Shown piece after piece: positions 50,071 to 58,334 of a stretch of DNA of 64,000 bases. Position 1 is the first letter of the stretch. Every line of letters begins with the position of its first letter. This DNA is from Nonomuraea jabiensis (GTDB taxonomy: Bacteria > Actinomycetota > Actinomycetes > Streptosporangiales > Streptosporangiaceae): assembly GCF_014204795.1 (NCBI RefSeq), contig NZ_JACHMB010000001.1, positions 12,490,501 to 12,554,500 on the forward strand. The letters are read 5' to 3'. Under the pieces are notes generated by a model that did not search any database, was not told the DNA's origin, and saw only the letters and a list, made by a program, of their open reading frames with translations. A program made the position numbers and the translations under genes.

Positions 50071-50730
50071 CTAGAGGTGGCCGATGTCGTTGAACCGGAC
50101 GAGCCCGGAGTCGTCCCAGACGGAGACGGAGGCGTTCAGCACCGGCGCGAACTTCAGGACCGCGGCCAGGTCCGCGTCCGGGCCGCCCGCGAGGACGTGG
50201 CGCAGCCCCAGCACCACCGAGTCGTGGGCGACGATCAGCACCCGCCGCCCGGCAGCGCGTTCGCGCAGGTCGGCGAGCAGGTCACGCAGCCGCACCACGA
50301 CGTCGGCCAGCGACTCGCCGCCGGGCGGCCGGAAGGCGTAGGCGCCCTCGGCCTCCCGCCGCGCCAGCTCCTCGGGGAAGCGCTCCCTGATCGCGGCAAG
50401 GTTGTAATGTGCGAACGCCCCCGCCTCCTGGTCCCTGAGCCGCCTGTCCACGGTGAGCGGGAGCGGGCCGGCGCCCCACGCCCGCAGGGCCACCCGCCAC
50501 GTGTCGAGCGCCCGGAGGTAGGGCGAGCACCACACCACCTCGGGGACCTCGGCGGCGGGCAGGCCCGCCAGTGACCGCCCGAACGCGGCCGCCTGCGCCC
50601 GGCCCAGGTCCGTCAGCGTGACCTCGTCGTCCCCGCGCTCGTAGACCAGGGGCGCCGACCCGGCCTCCCGGTGCGCGAGGTTGGCCTCGCTCTCCCCGTG
50701 CCGCACCGCCATGATCCGCGTCGGTCCCAT
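50071..50730 (-). CDS. Histidine phosphatase
   Basis: 219-aa phosphoglycerate-mutase-like phosphatase. RHGE motif with the phospho-acceptor His10 (VRHGESEAN), Arg in SPYLRALDT near 72, Glu-rich DQEAGAF near 100 and the second His in VAHDS near 168. No signal peptide. Probably acts on a small phosphoester. It converges on the kinase gene and lies 97 bp after the truncated aminotransferase gene, with a terminator between. Confidence 0.88.
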   Translation of the reverse strand: MGPTRIMAVRHGESEANLAHREAGSAPLVYERGDDEVTLTDLGRAQAAAFGRSLAGLPAAEVPEVVWCSPYLRALDTWRVALRAWGAGPLPLTVDRRLRDQEAGAFAHYNLAAIRERFPEELARREAEGAYAFRPPGGESLADVVVRLRDLLADLRERAAGRRVLIVAHDSVVLGLRHVLAGGPDADLAAVLKFAPVLNASVSVWDDSGLVRFNDIGHL

Positions 50731-50778
50731 CCCGACATCGTGTCACGGGCCCCTCTGTCCGACTCCGCCCCGGTCCGG

Positions 50779-50820
50779 GCCGGATCCCGTCGCGCCGCCC
50801 ACCGGGACGCGGGATCCGGC
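50779..50820 (-). terminator. Terminator-like hairpin after the truncated aminotransferase
   Basis: GCCGGATCCCG (50779-50789) pairs perfectly over 11 bp with CGGGATCCGGC (50810-50820), loop 20 nt. It lies 7 bp after the stop of the DegT remnant and before the phosphatase gene. Confidence 0.65.
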
Positions 50821-50827
50821 CGAGGAA

Positions 50828-51533
50828 CTAGTCGGTGAGCACCTTCGCCAGGGCCTCGGCCACGTCGCCGGCCGCCTCCGGGGCGTCCATGAGCATGGCC
50901 TGGCGTAGCCACACCACGGTCCTGGCGGCCTCCTCGGCCCCCGGGCACGGCTCGACGCGGGCGCCCTCGGCGGTGAGGGCGGCCATCGTGCCGAGCGGCG
51001 GGTAGCCGGCGTCGAGCGGCACCCCCTCCGCGGCCATGGCGGCCAGCACGAAGTCCCGGTCCACCCCGGCGTCCAGGCGCAGCATGAGCAGGTGGCGCGA
51101 GTCGCGCGTCGTGCCCTCCGGCCGCGGCACCACGGTCACCTCGGGGACGTGCGCCAGCTCGCGCTCCAGGGCGGCGCAGAAGGCGTTCCTGCGCTCGATC
51201 TCCTCGTCGAGGCGGTCCAGCCAGGGCAGCAGGAGCGCCGCCTGGATCTCGGTGAGGCGCAGGTTCCAGCCGACGGACGGGTGGCCGTACCAGCGGCCGC
51301 CGGGCGCGCGGCCGACGTTGCAGGCCGACCAGACGCGGTCGTGCACGTCCTGGTCGCGGCAGACGATCAGGCCGCCCTCGCCGGCGGTCATCGCCTTGCT
51401 CGCCTGGAAGCTGTAGACCCCCGCGTCGCCCAGACCGCCCACGGGACGGTCCCGGTACGTGGCGCCGTGCGCCTGGGCGGCGTCCTCGACGACCCCGAGG
51501 CCGTGCCGGGCGGCCAGGTCGTTGAGCGGGCCC
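50828..51533 (-). pseudogene. DegT/DnrJ/EryC1 aminotransferase, N-terminus lost
   Basis: The minus-strand frame runs from the edge of the TnpB element (51533) to a stop at 50828, about 234 codons. It begins in mid-domain (GPLNDLAARHGLGVVEDAAQAHGA), contains the PLP lysine in FQASKAMTAGEGG, and goes on to the normal C-terminus. About 150 N-terminal residues of the family are missing, and they are not found beyond the element, so insertion was accompanied by loss of DNA. Intact members make amino sugars from keto-sugar nucleotides. An internal GTG/ATG could still start a fragment. Confidence 0.8.
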
Positions 51534-51726
51534 GTGACTCCGCCGCTCCCTCAGAGTCCCCCGAGGGAACCGTCGTCTTCAGGCGATGGGGGAATCGGGA
51601 GCGGGAGGGCCGCCAAGGCCCGAGCGTGCCTTGACCTGTCAGGTGCGCGGGTCACAGATGTCCTTCCGGGTTTGTCGGTGCCGGCCGATACCGTGGTGGT
51701 CTCGTTACCGAACGCGGGGGTGGGGT

Positions 51727-52923
51727 GTGCGCAGATCATTCACGTTCCTGCTGCGCCCCACCGCAAAGCAGGCCGCCGCGCTCGCCCAGTGCCTAGAAGA
51801 TCACCGGGAGCTGTACAACGCCGCTCTCGAACACCGCCGTACGGCCTACCGCAAAGCCGGGGTGACGGTGCGTTACGGCGAGCAGTCGGCCGAGCTGAAG
51901 CACATCCGCACCGACGACCCGAACGGTCAGGGCCGATGGTCGTTCTCCTCCCAGCAGGCCACGCTGCGCAGGCTGGACAAGGCGTACCGGGCGTTCTTCG
52001 ACCGCGTCAAAGCAGGCCGCACGCCAGGATTCCCGCGTTTCAAGGGCCGGGGCCGGTTCGACACGGTCGAGTGGCCCAAGGACGGCGACGGCTGCCGGTG
52101 GGACTCCCAACCCGAGCACCCGACAGCGACCTACGTGCGGTTGCAGGGCATCGGGCATGTCCGGGTCTACCAGCACCGCCGGGTGCTGGGCATCGTCAAG
52201 ACGATCAGCGTCAAGCGGGAAGGCGCCCGCTGGTTCGTCGTGCTGTCGTGCGATGAGGTGCCCGCACACCCCCTTCCCGCCACGGGCGCGGTCGCGGGTG
52301 TTGACATGGGTGTCGCCTGGCTGGCCACGACCAGCGACGGTGACCATCTCGACAACCAGCGCCACCTCGCCACCTCCGCGAGCCGCCTGGCAGCGGCCCA
52401 GCGGGAGCTCGCCCGTAGGAAACGAGGATCGAAGCGGCGCCGGAAGGCCGTCGCACGGGTGGCGGCCCTGCACGCCAAGGTGCGGCGGCAACGCCTTGAT
52501 GCGGCGCACAAGGCCGCGCTCGCGCTGGTTGGCGGCTACGACGTGATCGTGCACGAAACGCTGAACGTGGCGGGCATGACCCGGCGTGCCGCGCCGAAAC
52601 CGGACGGCGAAGGCGGCTACCTGCCTAACAGGCAAGCGGCTAAATCCGGGCTGAACAAGAGCATTCTCGACGCGGGTTGGTCCGCGTTCTTGACGATCCT
52701 GTCGCACAAGGCTGAAAGCGCCGGTCGACAGCTGATCGCGGTGAACCCGGCCAACACCTCCCGTACGTGCTCGCGCTGCGGGCACTGCGCGAAGGACAAC
52801 CGCGTCACCCAAGCCGTCTTCCGATGTACGGCGTGCGGGCACGAGGCGCACGCCGACGTGAACGCGGCGACCAACATCTTGAGGGCAGGGCTTGCCCTTC
52901 GCGAGGCTGCGCAAGCGGCTTAG
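51727..52923 (+). CDS. tnpB: TnpB, RNA-guided endonuclease
   Basis: 398-aa TnpB with intact RuvC residues: Asp193 (GVDMGV), Glu277 (VHETLNVAGM) and Asp377 (HADVNAATN), and a zinc ribbon CSRCGHC...CTACG between the last two. N-terminal OrfB_IS605 domain starts with LLRPTAKQAAALAQ. GTG 51727 is the start used; longer upstream frames read through the left end. TnpB proteins use an RNA made from the right end of the element to cut DNA next to the insertion motif, which helps the element persist. The catalytic set suggests that it is active. Confidence 0.9.
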   Translation: MRRSFTFLLRPTAKQAAALAQCLEDHRELYNAALEHRRTAYRKAGVTVRYGEQSAELKHIRTDDPNGQGRWSFSSQQATLRRLDKAYRAFFDRVKAGRTPGFPRFKGRGRFDTVEWPKDGDGCRWDSQPEHPTATYVRLQGIGHVRVYQHRRVLGIVKTISVKREGARWFVVLSCDEVPAHPLPATGAVAGVDMGVAWLATTSDGDHLDNQRHLATSASRLAAAQRELARRKRGSKRRRKAVARVAALHAKVRRQRLDAAHKAALALVGGYDVIVHETLNVAGMTRRAAPKPDGEGGYLPNRQAAKSGLNKSILDAGWSAFLTILSHKAESAGRQLIAVNPANTSRTCSRCGHCAKDNRVTQAVFRCTACGHEAHADVNAATNILRAGLALREAAQAA

Positions 52924-52959
52924 CGAGAAGCCGCTCCCTTCAGGGAGCGGAGGAGTCAC
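52800..52959 (+). ncRNA. Probable right-end guide RNA (omega RNA)
   Basis: By analogy with known TnpB systems, the RNA would start inside the 3' end of tnpB and end at the right boundary, with the guide read from the flank beginning at 52960 (GGACGGGAAC). The 3' part has the expected strong hairpin (52931-52950) followed by AGGAGTCAC. The 5' boundary given is a guess. Confidence 0.4.
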
Positions 52960-53014
52960 GGACGGGAACTTCACCGGCACCGCACCGGCACCGGCACCTC
53001 ACAAGATACGATTG

Positions 53015-53026
53015 CGGTCTAGACCG
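53015..53026. promoter_or_regulatory. Palindrome resembling a DasR-responsive (dre) site
   Basis: CGGTCTAGACCG is a perfect 12-bp palindrome whose 10-bp core GGTCTAGACC equals the core of the dre site recognised by the GntR/HutC-family regulator DasR in Streptomyces. It lies 4 bp before TAGCGA (53031-53036), a candidate -10 box, and 24 bp before the GTG of the regulator gene at 53050. Confidence 0.55.
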
Positions 53027-53049
53027 AAAATAGCGAGGGGGAGGCGTGG

Positions 53050-54255
53050 GTGGGAATCGTCATCGGGGTCGTCGGCCCGCACGACCTGGTCGACGACGTC
53101 GCGGCGGTCTGCGAGGAGCAGCCGGGCGTCAGCACGCTGCGCCTCGACTACGACCACGAGTCTCAGGCGCCCGCGATCGTCGAGGCGCACGCCTCCTCCG
53201 TGGAGGGGTGGCTGTTCACCGGCATAGTGCCCTACATGCTCTCGCGTGACGCCGACGCGCTCACCCGCCCGGCGGCGTTCGTCGACTACTCGGGCGCGAC
53301 GCTGCTCAGCGCCCTCGTACGCCTCCAGCACGAGGGCCAGGACATCACCCGGCTGTCGATCGACACGCTGTCGGCCGCCGACGTCCAGGCCACGTTCGCC
53401 GAGGCCGGGCTGCCCACCGCCGATCTGCGCACGCTGCCGTACCGGCCGGAGGTGACCTCCAAGAAGGCCGTCGCCTTCCACCGGAAGGGGCCCGCGCACG
53501 CGGTGATCACCTGCCTGAGCTCCGTGCACGAGGCCCTGCGCGACGAGCTCCACGTGCTGCGCCTGGTGCCCTCCGTCCATTCGGTACGGGTGGCGCTGCG
53601 CCAGCTCATGCTGACCGCCGAGGGGCAGGCGCAGGAGGACGCCCAGATCGCGATCGGGCTCGTCGAGGTGGCCAACGAGGAGGGCCTGCTGCGCGAGGCC
53701 ACGGCGCTGGGCGGCACCCTGGCGGCCTTCCGCGGCGGCACGCACCTGCTGGTGACGACCCGCGGCCCGCTCCACGACGCCACGGGCGGCTTCACCGGGC
53801 TGCCCATGCTGGCGCGTCTGGCCGGCCAGAACGACGTCGTACGCGTCGGCTTCGGCCTGGGCCGCAGCGCGGCGGAGGCCGAGAGCCTGGCCCGCCGCGC
53901 CCTGGCCAGGGCCCGCCGGATCGGCGAGGTGGCCGCGGTCCTGTCGCTGCGGGCGGACACGGACATCGTCCTGGAGTCGGTCACCCCGGCGCCCACGGGG
54001 GCGCAGAACCTGTCGGTCCTCGCCCGCCGCGTCGGCCTGTCGGTGCCGACGCTGGAGAAGCTCCTGGAGGCGCGGGCGGCGGCGGGGGACGAGCCGCTGA
54101 CGACCCGCGAGATCGCCGAACGGCTGGCGGTCCAGCAGCGCACGGCCCGGCGGATGCTCCATCGGCTGGAGCTCGCGGGCCTGGCGGAGCGCACCGGCAA
54201 CCTCACCAGCGGCACCAGCGGCCGCCCCCTGACCCTCTACCGCCTGACCCTCTGA
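53050..54255 (+). CDS. Helix-turn-helix regulator with GGDEF-like palm domain
   Basis: 401-aa cytoplasmic protein. The C-terminal 80 residues hold a clear helix-turn-helix (TTREIAERLAVQQRTARRMLHRLELAGLAER near 350-380). Residues about 190-285 look like a nucleotidyl-cyclase palm fold (DAQIAIGLVEVANEEGLLREA, then VRVGFGLGRSAAEAESLARRAL), as in GTP-cyclohydrolase III-like regulators, without GGDEF catalytic residues. The N-terminal 180 residues are unassigned. GTG 53050 has GGGGGAGG 5 nt upstream. A dre-like palindrome overlaps its promoter. Probably a repressor or activator sensing a small molecule. Confidence 0.72.
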   Translation: MGIVIGVVGPHDLVDDVAAVCEEQPGVSTLRLDYDHESQAPAIVEAHASSVEGWLFTGIVPYMLSRDADALTRPAAFVDYSGATLLSALVRLQHEGQDITRLSIDTLSAADVQATFAEAGLPTADLRTLPYRPEVTSKKAVAFHRKGPAHAVITCLSSVHEALRDELHVLRLVPSVHSVRVALRQLMLTAEGQAQEDAQIAIGLVEVANEEGLLREATALGGTLAAFRGGTHLLVTTRGPLHDATGGFTGLPMLARLAGQNDVVRVGFGLGRSAAEAESLARRALARARRIGEVAAVLSLRADTDIVLESVTPAPTGAQNLSVLARRVGLSVPTLEKLLEARAAAGDEPLTTREIAERLAVQQRTARRMLHRLELAGLAERTGNLTSGTSGRPLTLYRLTL

Positions 54256-54270
54256 CCCCAGCCCCTGGGG
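54256..54270 (+). terminator. Short hairpin directly after the regulator stop
   Basis: CCCCAG (54256-54261) and CTGGGG (54265-54270) form a 6-bp stem with a 3-nt loop directly after the TGA stop. The 164 bp from here to the hyuB stop hold no gene. Confidence 0.5.
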
Positions 54271-54434
54271 CGCCTGCGCGGCGGGCAGGCACCCCGCTCG
54301 TCGCCGCCCACCCCACCGCGCCCGCAAGCGCCCCGCGCACCGTCACCCCCGAAGGACCCGCACACCCGCACCTCCCGCACCCCCACCCGGCTGGTGGCCA
54401 GCCCGGCGAGGACAACACGCACGACGGCATCTCC

Positions 54435-56243
54435 CTAGAGCTCGTCCACCTCGGCGTACGCGCGTCCGCCCGACAGCTTCGCGTACCCGGGCCCGCGGTC
54501 GAAGAAGCGGTCGCCCGGAGGCCGCAGGCGGGCGCGCAGCTCGGCGGTGCCCTGCTCGTCGATGCGGTCGCCGTCGAGCACCACGCCGTAGTCGCCCAGC
54601 GCGCCCGCGATCGACACCTTGCCGTCCCGCACGTCGGCGGCCACCGCCCGGGGGTCGCGGTCGTACGGGGAGCCCCAGCCTCCGCCCCCGGTCGTACGGA
54701 TCCGGATCAGCTCACCGGCCTGCACCGGATGGTCGTCGACCAGACCCTCCATCTCCTTGCCCGCGATCTCCACCCGGAACGGCCGCCCCGCGAGGCCGCC
54801 GTTGACGCCCCAGCAGGACAGGATCGAGCGGTCGGCGATCGACATGTAGGAGGCGTCCCTGAGCATCCTTATGTGCTTGTCGTAGCCCAGCCCGCCCCTG
54901 AACATGCCGGGCCCGCCGGAGTCGCAGGCCAGCGCCAGCCGCTCCACCCGGAACGGCCAGCGCGCCTCGGCGAACTCCACCGGGATGTTGCGCGAGTCGG
55001 GCACCACGTGGATGGTGTCCTCGCCGTCGGCGTACCAGCGCCCGCCCGAGCCGCCGCCCAGGACCTCGCGCATGAGGTACGGCTGGTCGTCGGCGTCCGT
55101 GCCGTACACGCCGGTGTAGCGGATGGTCTCCTGGTCGGCGGGCATGCGGCCGCCCGTGGCCTTGGCCAGCACGCCGGCGAGCACGCCGAGCAGGCGCAGG
55201 ATGACGAACGTGCGGGCGTTCGTGGGGGCCGGGAAGACCGGGGTGAGCAGGGTGCCCTTCTCCGGGAAGATCATCTTGATGAGGGGCACGACGCCCTCGT
55301 TGACGTCCAGCTCGGCCATCCGCTCGGGCGTGTCGGCCAGGTTGCGCAGCACCGGGGCCAGCCACTTCTTCAGGAAGACGCCGTCGGCGTAGTCGCCCGC
55401 GTGGTTGATCGGCCCCTTGGCCTGCGGCGACGTGCCGGTGAAGTCGATGGTGAGCGGGGAGTCGGCGGCGTGGTCGACCGTCAGGGTGATCCGCTGGGCG
55501 TGCAGGCGGGGCTCGTCCACGCCGTCGTGCTCGGCGTAGTCCTCCCACACGTACGTCCCCTCGGGGATCTTGGACAGCAGCTCCCTGCGGAACGTCTCGG
55601 TGGTCTTGGAGATGATCGCGTCGAAGCACTCCTCGACGGCCTGCCTGCCGTACCGGTCGAACAGCTCGCCCAGCCGCCGCGCCCCCATCAGGCAGGCCGA
55701 GCACTCGGCGTCGAGGTCGCCGGCCAGCGAGTCGGGCATGCGGGAGTTGCGGGTCATGATGCGCAGCGCGGCCTCGTTCGGCACGCCCTGGTCCCACAGC
55801 TTGATCGGCGGCACCATCAGGCCCTCCTCGTACGCCGACCGGGCGTGCGAGGGCATGGAGCCGGGCACGGACCCGCCGATGTCGTCGTGGTGGCCGAACG
55901 CCTGCACGAACGCCACGACGGCGCCCTCGTGGAAGACGGGCACGGTCACGCACAGGTCGGGCAGGTGGCCGATGCCGCCCTCGGAGAGGTAGACGTCGTT
56001 GTGGAAGTACACGTCGCCGGGCTTCATCGTCTCGACCGGGAAGTCGCGCACCACCGGCTGGACGAGCGCGCTGTAGGAGCGGCCGGTGAGCTTGCGCAGC
56101 CGTACGTCGTGGATGCCCGCGCGGAAGTCGTGCGCGTCGCGGATCATCGGCGAGCGGGCCGTACGGGCGATGGCCGTCTCGACCTCCTTCTCGACGGACG
56201 CCAGCGTGCCCTCGACGATCTCCACCAAGATCGGATCAGTCAC
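54435..56243 (-). CDS. hyuB: Hydantoinase B / N-methylhydantoinase B subunit
   Basis: 602-aa cytoplasmic protein of the HyuB family. Characteristic stretches are RSYSALVQPVVRDFPVETMKPGDVYFHNDVYLSEGGIGHLPD near 60 and the C-terminal glycine-rich RTTGGGGWGSPYDRDP near 520. GTG 56243 overlaps the hyuA end by 8 nt, so the two subunits are made together. With HyuA it would form an ATP-dependent cyclic-amide (hydantoin/5-oxoproline-like) hydrolase. The exact substrate cannot be named; acetone/acetophenone carboxylase subunits are distant relatives. Confidence 0.9.
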   Translation of the reverse strand: MTDPILVEIVEGTLASVEKEVETAIARTARSPMIRDAHDFRAGIHDVRLRKLTGRSYSALVQPVVRDFPVETMKPGDVYFHNDVYLSEGGIGHLPDLCVTVPVFHEGAVVAFVQAFGHHDDIGGSVPGSMPSHARSAYEEGLMVPPIKLWDQGVPNEAALRIMTRNSRMPDSLAGDLDAECSACLMGARRLGELFDRYGRQAVEECFDAIISKTTETFRRELLSKIPEGTYVWEDYAEHDGVDEPRLHAQRITLTVDHAADSPLTIDFTGTSPQAKGPINHAGDYADGVFLKKWLAPVLRNLADTPERMAELDVNEGVVPLIKMIFPEKGTLLTPVFPAPTNARTFVILRLLGVLAGVLAKATGGRMPADQETIRYTGVYGTDADDQPYLMREVLGGGSGGRWYADGEDTIHVVPDSRNIPVEFAEARWPFRVERLALACDSGGPGMFRGGLGYDKHIRMLRDASYMSIADRSILSCWGVNGGLAGRPFRVEIAGKEMEGLVDDHPVQAGELIRIRTTGGGGWGSPYDRDPRAVAADVRDGKVSIAGALGDYGVVLDGDRIDEQGTAELRARLRPPGDRFFDRGPGYAKLSGGRAYAEVDEL

Positions 56244-58236
56244 GACGCACCTCCACATTTCCGTACTCGTCCACCTTCGCGGTGAAGCCTGGGTGGATCG
56301 GGATCGTCGAGCCGTACTCCTCGATCACGGCCGGGCCGGTGACCGTGGCGCCGGGGCCGAGGGCGGAGCGCTGGTGGATCGCGGTGTCGCGGGTCTCGTC
56401 GAAATGCACCGGACGCACCGAGGTGGCGCCCTCGCCGGCCTTGTCCAAGCGGCGGATGGCCGGGCGGGTGATGGGGCCGATGCCGGAGACGCGCAGGTTC
56501 ACCCATTCGACGCCGTGGCGGGGATCGTCCCGGTAGGCGTACCCGTACAGCTTCTCGTGGGCCGTGTGGAAGCGGTCGACCACCTCGGCCTGCCAGTCCT
56601 CGTCGATCTCGCCCGCCGGGGCCGGCACGCGCACCTCGTACGCCTGGCCGTAGTAGCGCAGGTCGGCGCTGCGCTGGTAGACCGGGTCGTCGAAGCCCTC
56701 GCGGTCGAGCGCCTCGCCCGCCTGATGCTCCAGGTCGTGGAAGATCTCGACGGCCTTGCCGAGCGAGAGGTCGCGGGTGACGTACGTACGGACGTAGTCG
56801 TTCTTGACGTCCACCGTCAGCAGGCCGAACGCCGAGACGTTCCCGGGGTCGCGCGGGACGATCACGGCCGGCAGGCCGAGGATGTCGATCAGCCGGCACG
56901 CCAGCAGCGGCCCCGACCCGCCGAACGTCACCAGCGGGAAGTCACGCACGTCCAGCCCGCGCTTGACGGTGAGCTGCCTGATCGCGTTGCTTTGGTTGAA
57001 CGCGCTGATCTCCAGGATGCCCGTCGCCGTGCGCTCGGGGGTGAGGCCGAGCTTGTCGGCCAGCGCCTCGATGCCGCCGCGCGCCGCGTCGGCGTCCAGC
57101 GGGATCTCGCCGCCGAGCAGGTGGGGCGGGATCCGGCCGAGGAACACGTGCGCGTCGGTGACCGTCACCTCCGTCCCGCCCCTGCCGTAGCAGATGGGGC
57201 CGGGGTCGGCGCCCGCGGACCGGGGGCCGACCTTGAGCGTGCCCTCGGGCGAGATCCACGCGATCGAGCCGCCGCCCGCGCCGACGGTGATGATGTCGAT
57301 CATCGGGATCTTGCACGGGTAGCGGCCCACGGAGCCCTCGGTGGTGATCGAGGGCTCGCCGTCGATCACCACGGCCACGTCGGTCGAGGTGCCGCCGCCG
57401 TCCAGCGTGATCACCGACGGGTGCCCCGCCGTGGAGGCGATGAGCGCCGCGCCGAGCGCGCCCGCTGCCGGGCCCGACAGGACGGTGGTGATCGGCTGGT
57501 TGACGACCTCGCGGGCCGACAGGATGCCGCCGTTGGACTTCATGACGGAGAACGGCTTGCCGAGGCGGTTGGACAGGCTCGCGAGGTAGCCGCGCATGGC
57601 GGGCTTGACGGCGGCGTCCACCAGCGTGGTCACCGAGCGCTCGTACTCGCGGTACTCGCGCAGCACGTCGCTCGACAGCGAGATCACCGCCTCCGGGTGC
57701 TCGCGCCAGAGCACCTCGCGCATGCGGCGCTCGTGCTCGGGGTTGGCGTAGGAGTGCAGGAAGCAGACGCCGATGGCGTTGATCCCCTTGGCCCGGAACC
57801 AGCGGGCCACCTCCACGGCCTGCTCCTCCGAGAACGGCCACACCTCCTGCCCCAGGTGGTCGAGCCGCCCCCCGACGGTCTTCACCAGGTGCACCGGAAC
57901 GATCCTGGGCGGTTTGACCCAGAAGTAGGAGTTGCCGTAGCCGTCGGGCACGCTCTGCCTGGCGATCTCCAGGACGTACTCGAAGCCCTCGGTCGTGATG
58001 AAGCCGAGGTTGGAGATCCGGTCCTCGAGCAGCTGGTTCGTGGCCACCGTGGTGCCGTGGACGATCGACCCGATGTCGAGGGCACCGAGCTTCTCCATGC
58101 CCGCGACGAACCCGTCCGCCGGGTTGGCGGGCGTCGAGGGGGTCTTGGTGGTGAGGATCTCGCCGGTCTCCTCGTCCACCGCGACCACGTCGGTGAACGT
58201 TCCTCCGGTGTCCACTCCGATACGCACGCTACGCAT
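56236..58236 (-). CDS. hyuA: Hydantoinase A / N-methylhydantoinase A subunit
   Basis: 666-aa ATP-binding subunit. Hydant_A_N domain begins with the ASKHA phosphate motif GVDTGGTFTDVVAVDE at residues 7-22, contains HGTTVATNQLL near 60, SNGGILSAREV near 240 and TLDGGGTSTDVAVV near 283 (second phosphate motif), then the C-terminal domain. ATG with GAGGAG upstream. HyuA binds and hydrolyses ATP to activate the cyclic amide that HyuB opens. Confidence 0.92.
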   Translation of the reverse strand: MRSVRIGVDTGGTFTDVVAVDEETGEILTTKTPSTPANPADGFVAGMEKLGALDIGSIVHGTTVATNQLLEDRISNLGFITTEGFEYVLEIARQSVPDGYGNSYFWVKPPRIVPVHLVKTVGGRLDHLGQEVWPFSEEQAVEVARWFRAKGINAIGVCFLHSYANPEHERRMREVLWREHPEAVISLSSDVLREYREYERSVTTLVDAAVKPAMRGYLASLSNRLGKPFSVMKSNGGILSAREVVNQPITTVLSGPAAGALGAALIASTAGHPSVITLDGGGTSTDVAVVIDGEPSITTEGSVGRYPCKIPMIDIITVGAGGGSIAWISPEGTLKVGPRSAGADPGPICYGRGGTEVTVTDAHVFLGRIPPHLLGGEIPLDADAARGGIEALADKLGLTPERTATGILEISAFNQSNAIRQLTVKRGLDVRDFPLVTFGGSGPLLACRLIDILGLPAVIVPRDPGNVSAFGLLTVDVKNDYVRTYVTRDLSLGKAVEIFHDLEHQAGEALDREGFDDPVYQRSADLRYYGQAYEVRVPAPAGEIDEDWQAEVVDRFHTAHEKLYGYAYRDDPRHGVEWVNLRVSGIGPITRPAIRRLDKAGEGATSVRPVHFDETRDTAIHQRSALGPGATVTGPAVIEEYGSTIPIHPGFTAKVDEYGNVEVRRD

Positions 58237-58334
58237 GGCTCCTCAGCTCGGTGACCACAGTTCCTCCTGCGAACTCCAGAGGAGAAATGTCCCACGAGGT
58301 CATGGAACAAGCCAAGCCACTAAGCTGGCCCCCC

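Larger units (their letters stand above)
51534..52959 (+). mobile_element. TnpB-only element (IS200/IS605 superfamily, IS1341-like) with terminal inverted repeats
   Basis: The 1426-bp element carries only tnpB. Its left end GTGACTCCGCCGCTCCCT (51534-51551) matches the reverse complement of its right end (52942-52959) at 17 of 18 positions. Both ends hold a hairpin with an 8-bp stem and a TTCA loop: 51570-51589 (two G-T pairs) and 52931-52950 (perfect). Subterminal hairpins are normal for this superfamily, but matching inverted termini are not. No tnpA is present. It has disrupted a DegT aminotransferase gene. Confidence 0.75.

Noticed and set aside
50828..51533. Secondary-metabolite sugar cluster around the DegT aminotransferase
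   Set aside because: No glycosyltransferase, dehydratase or polyketide genes are near; it is an isolated truncated gene.
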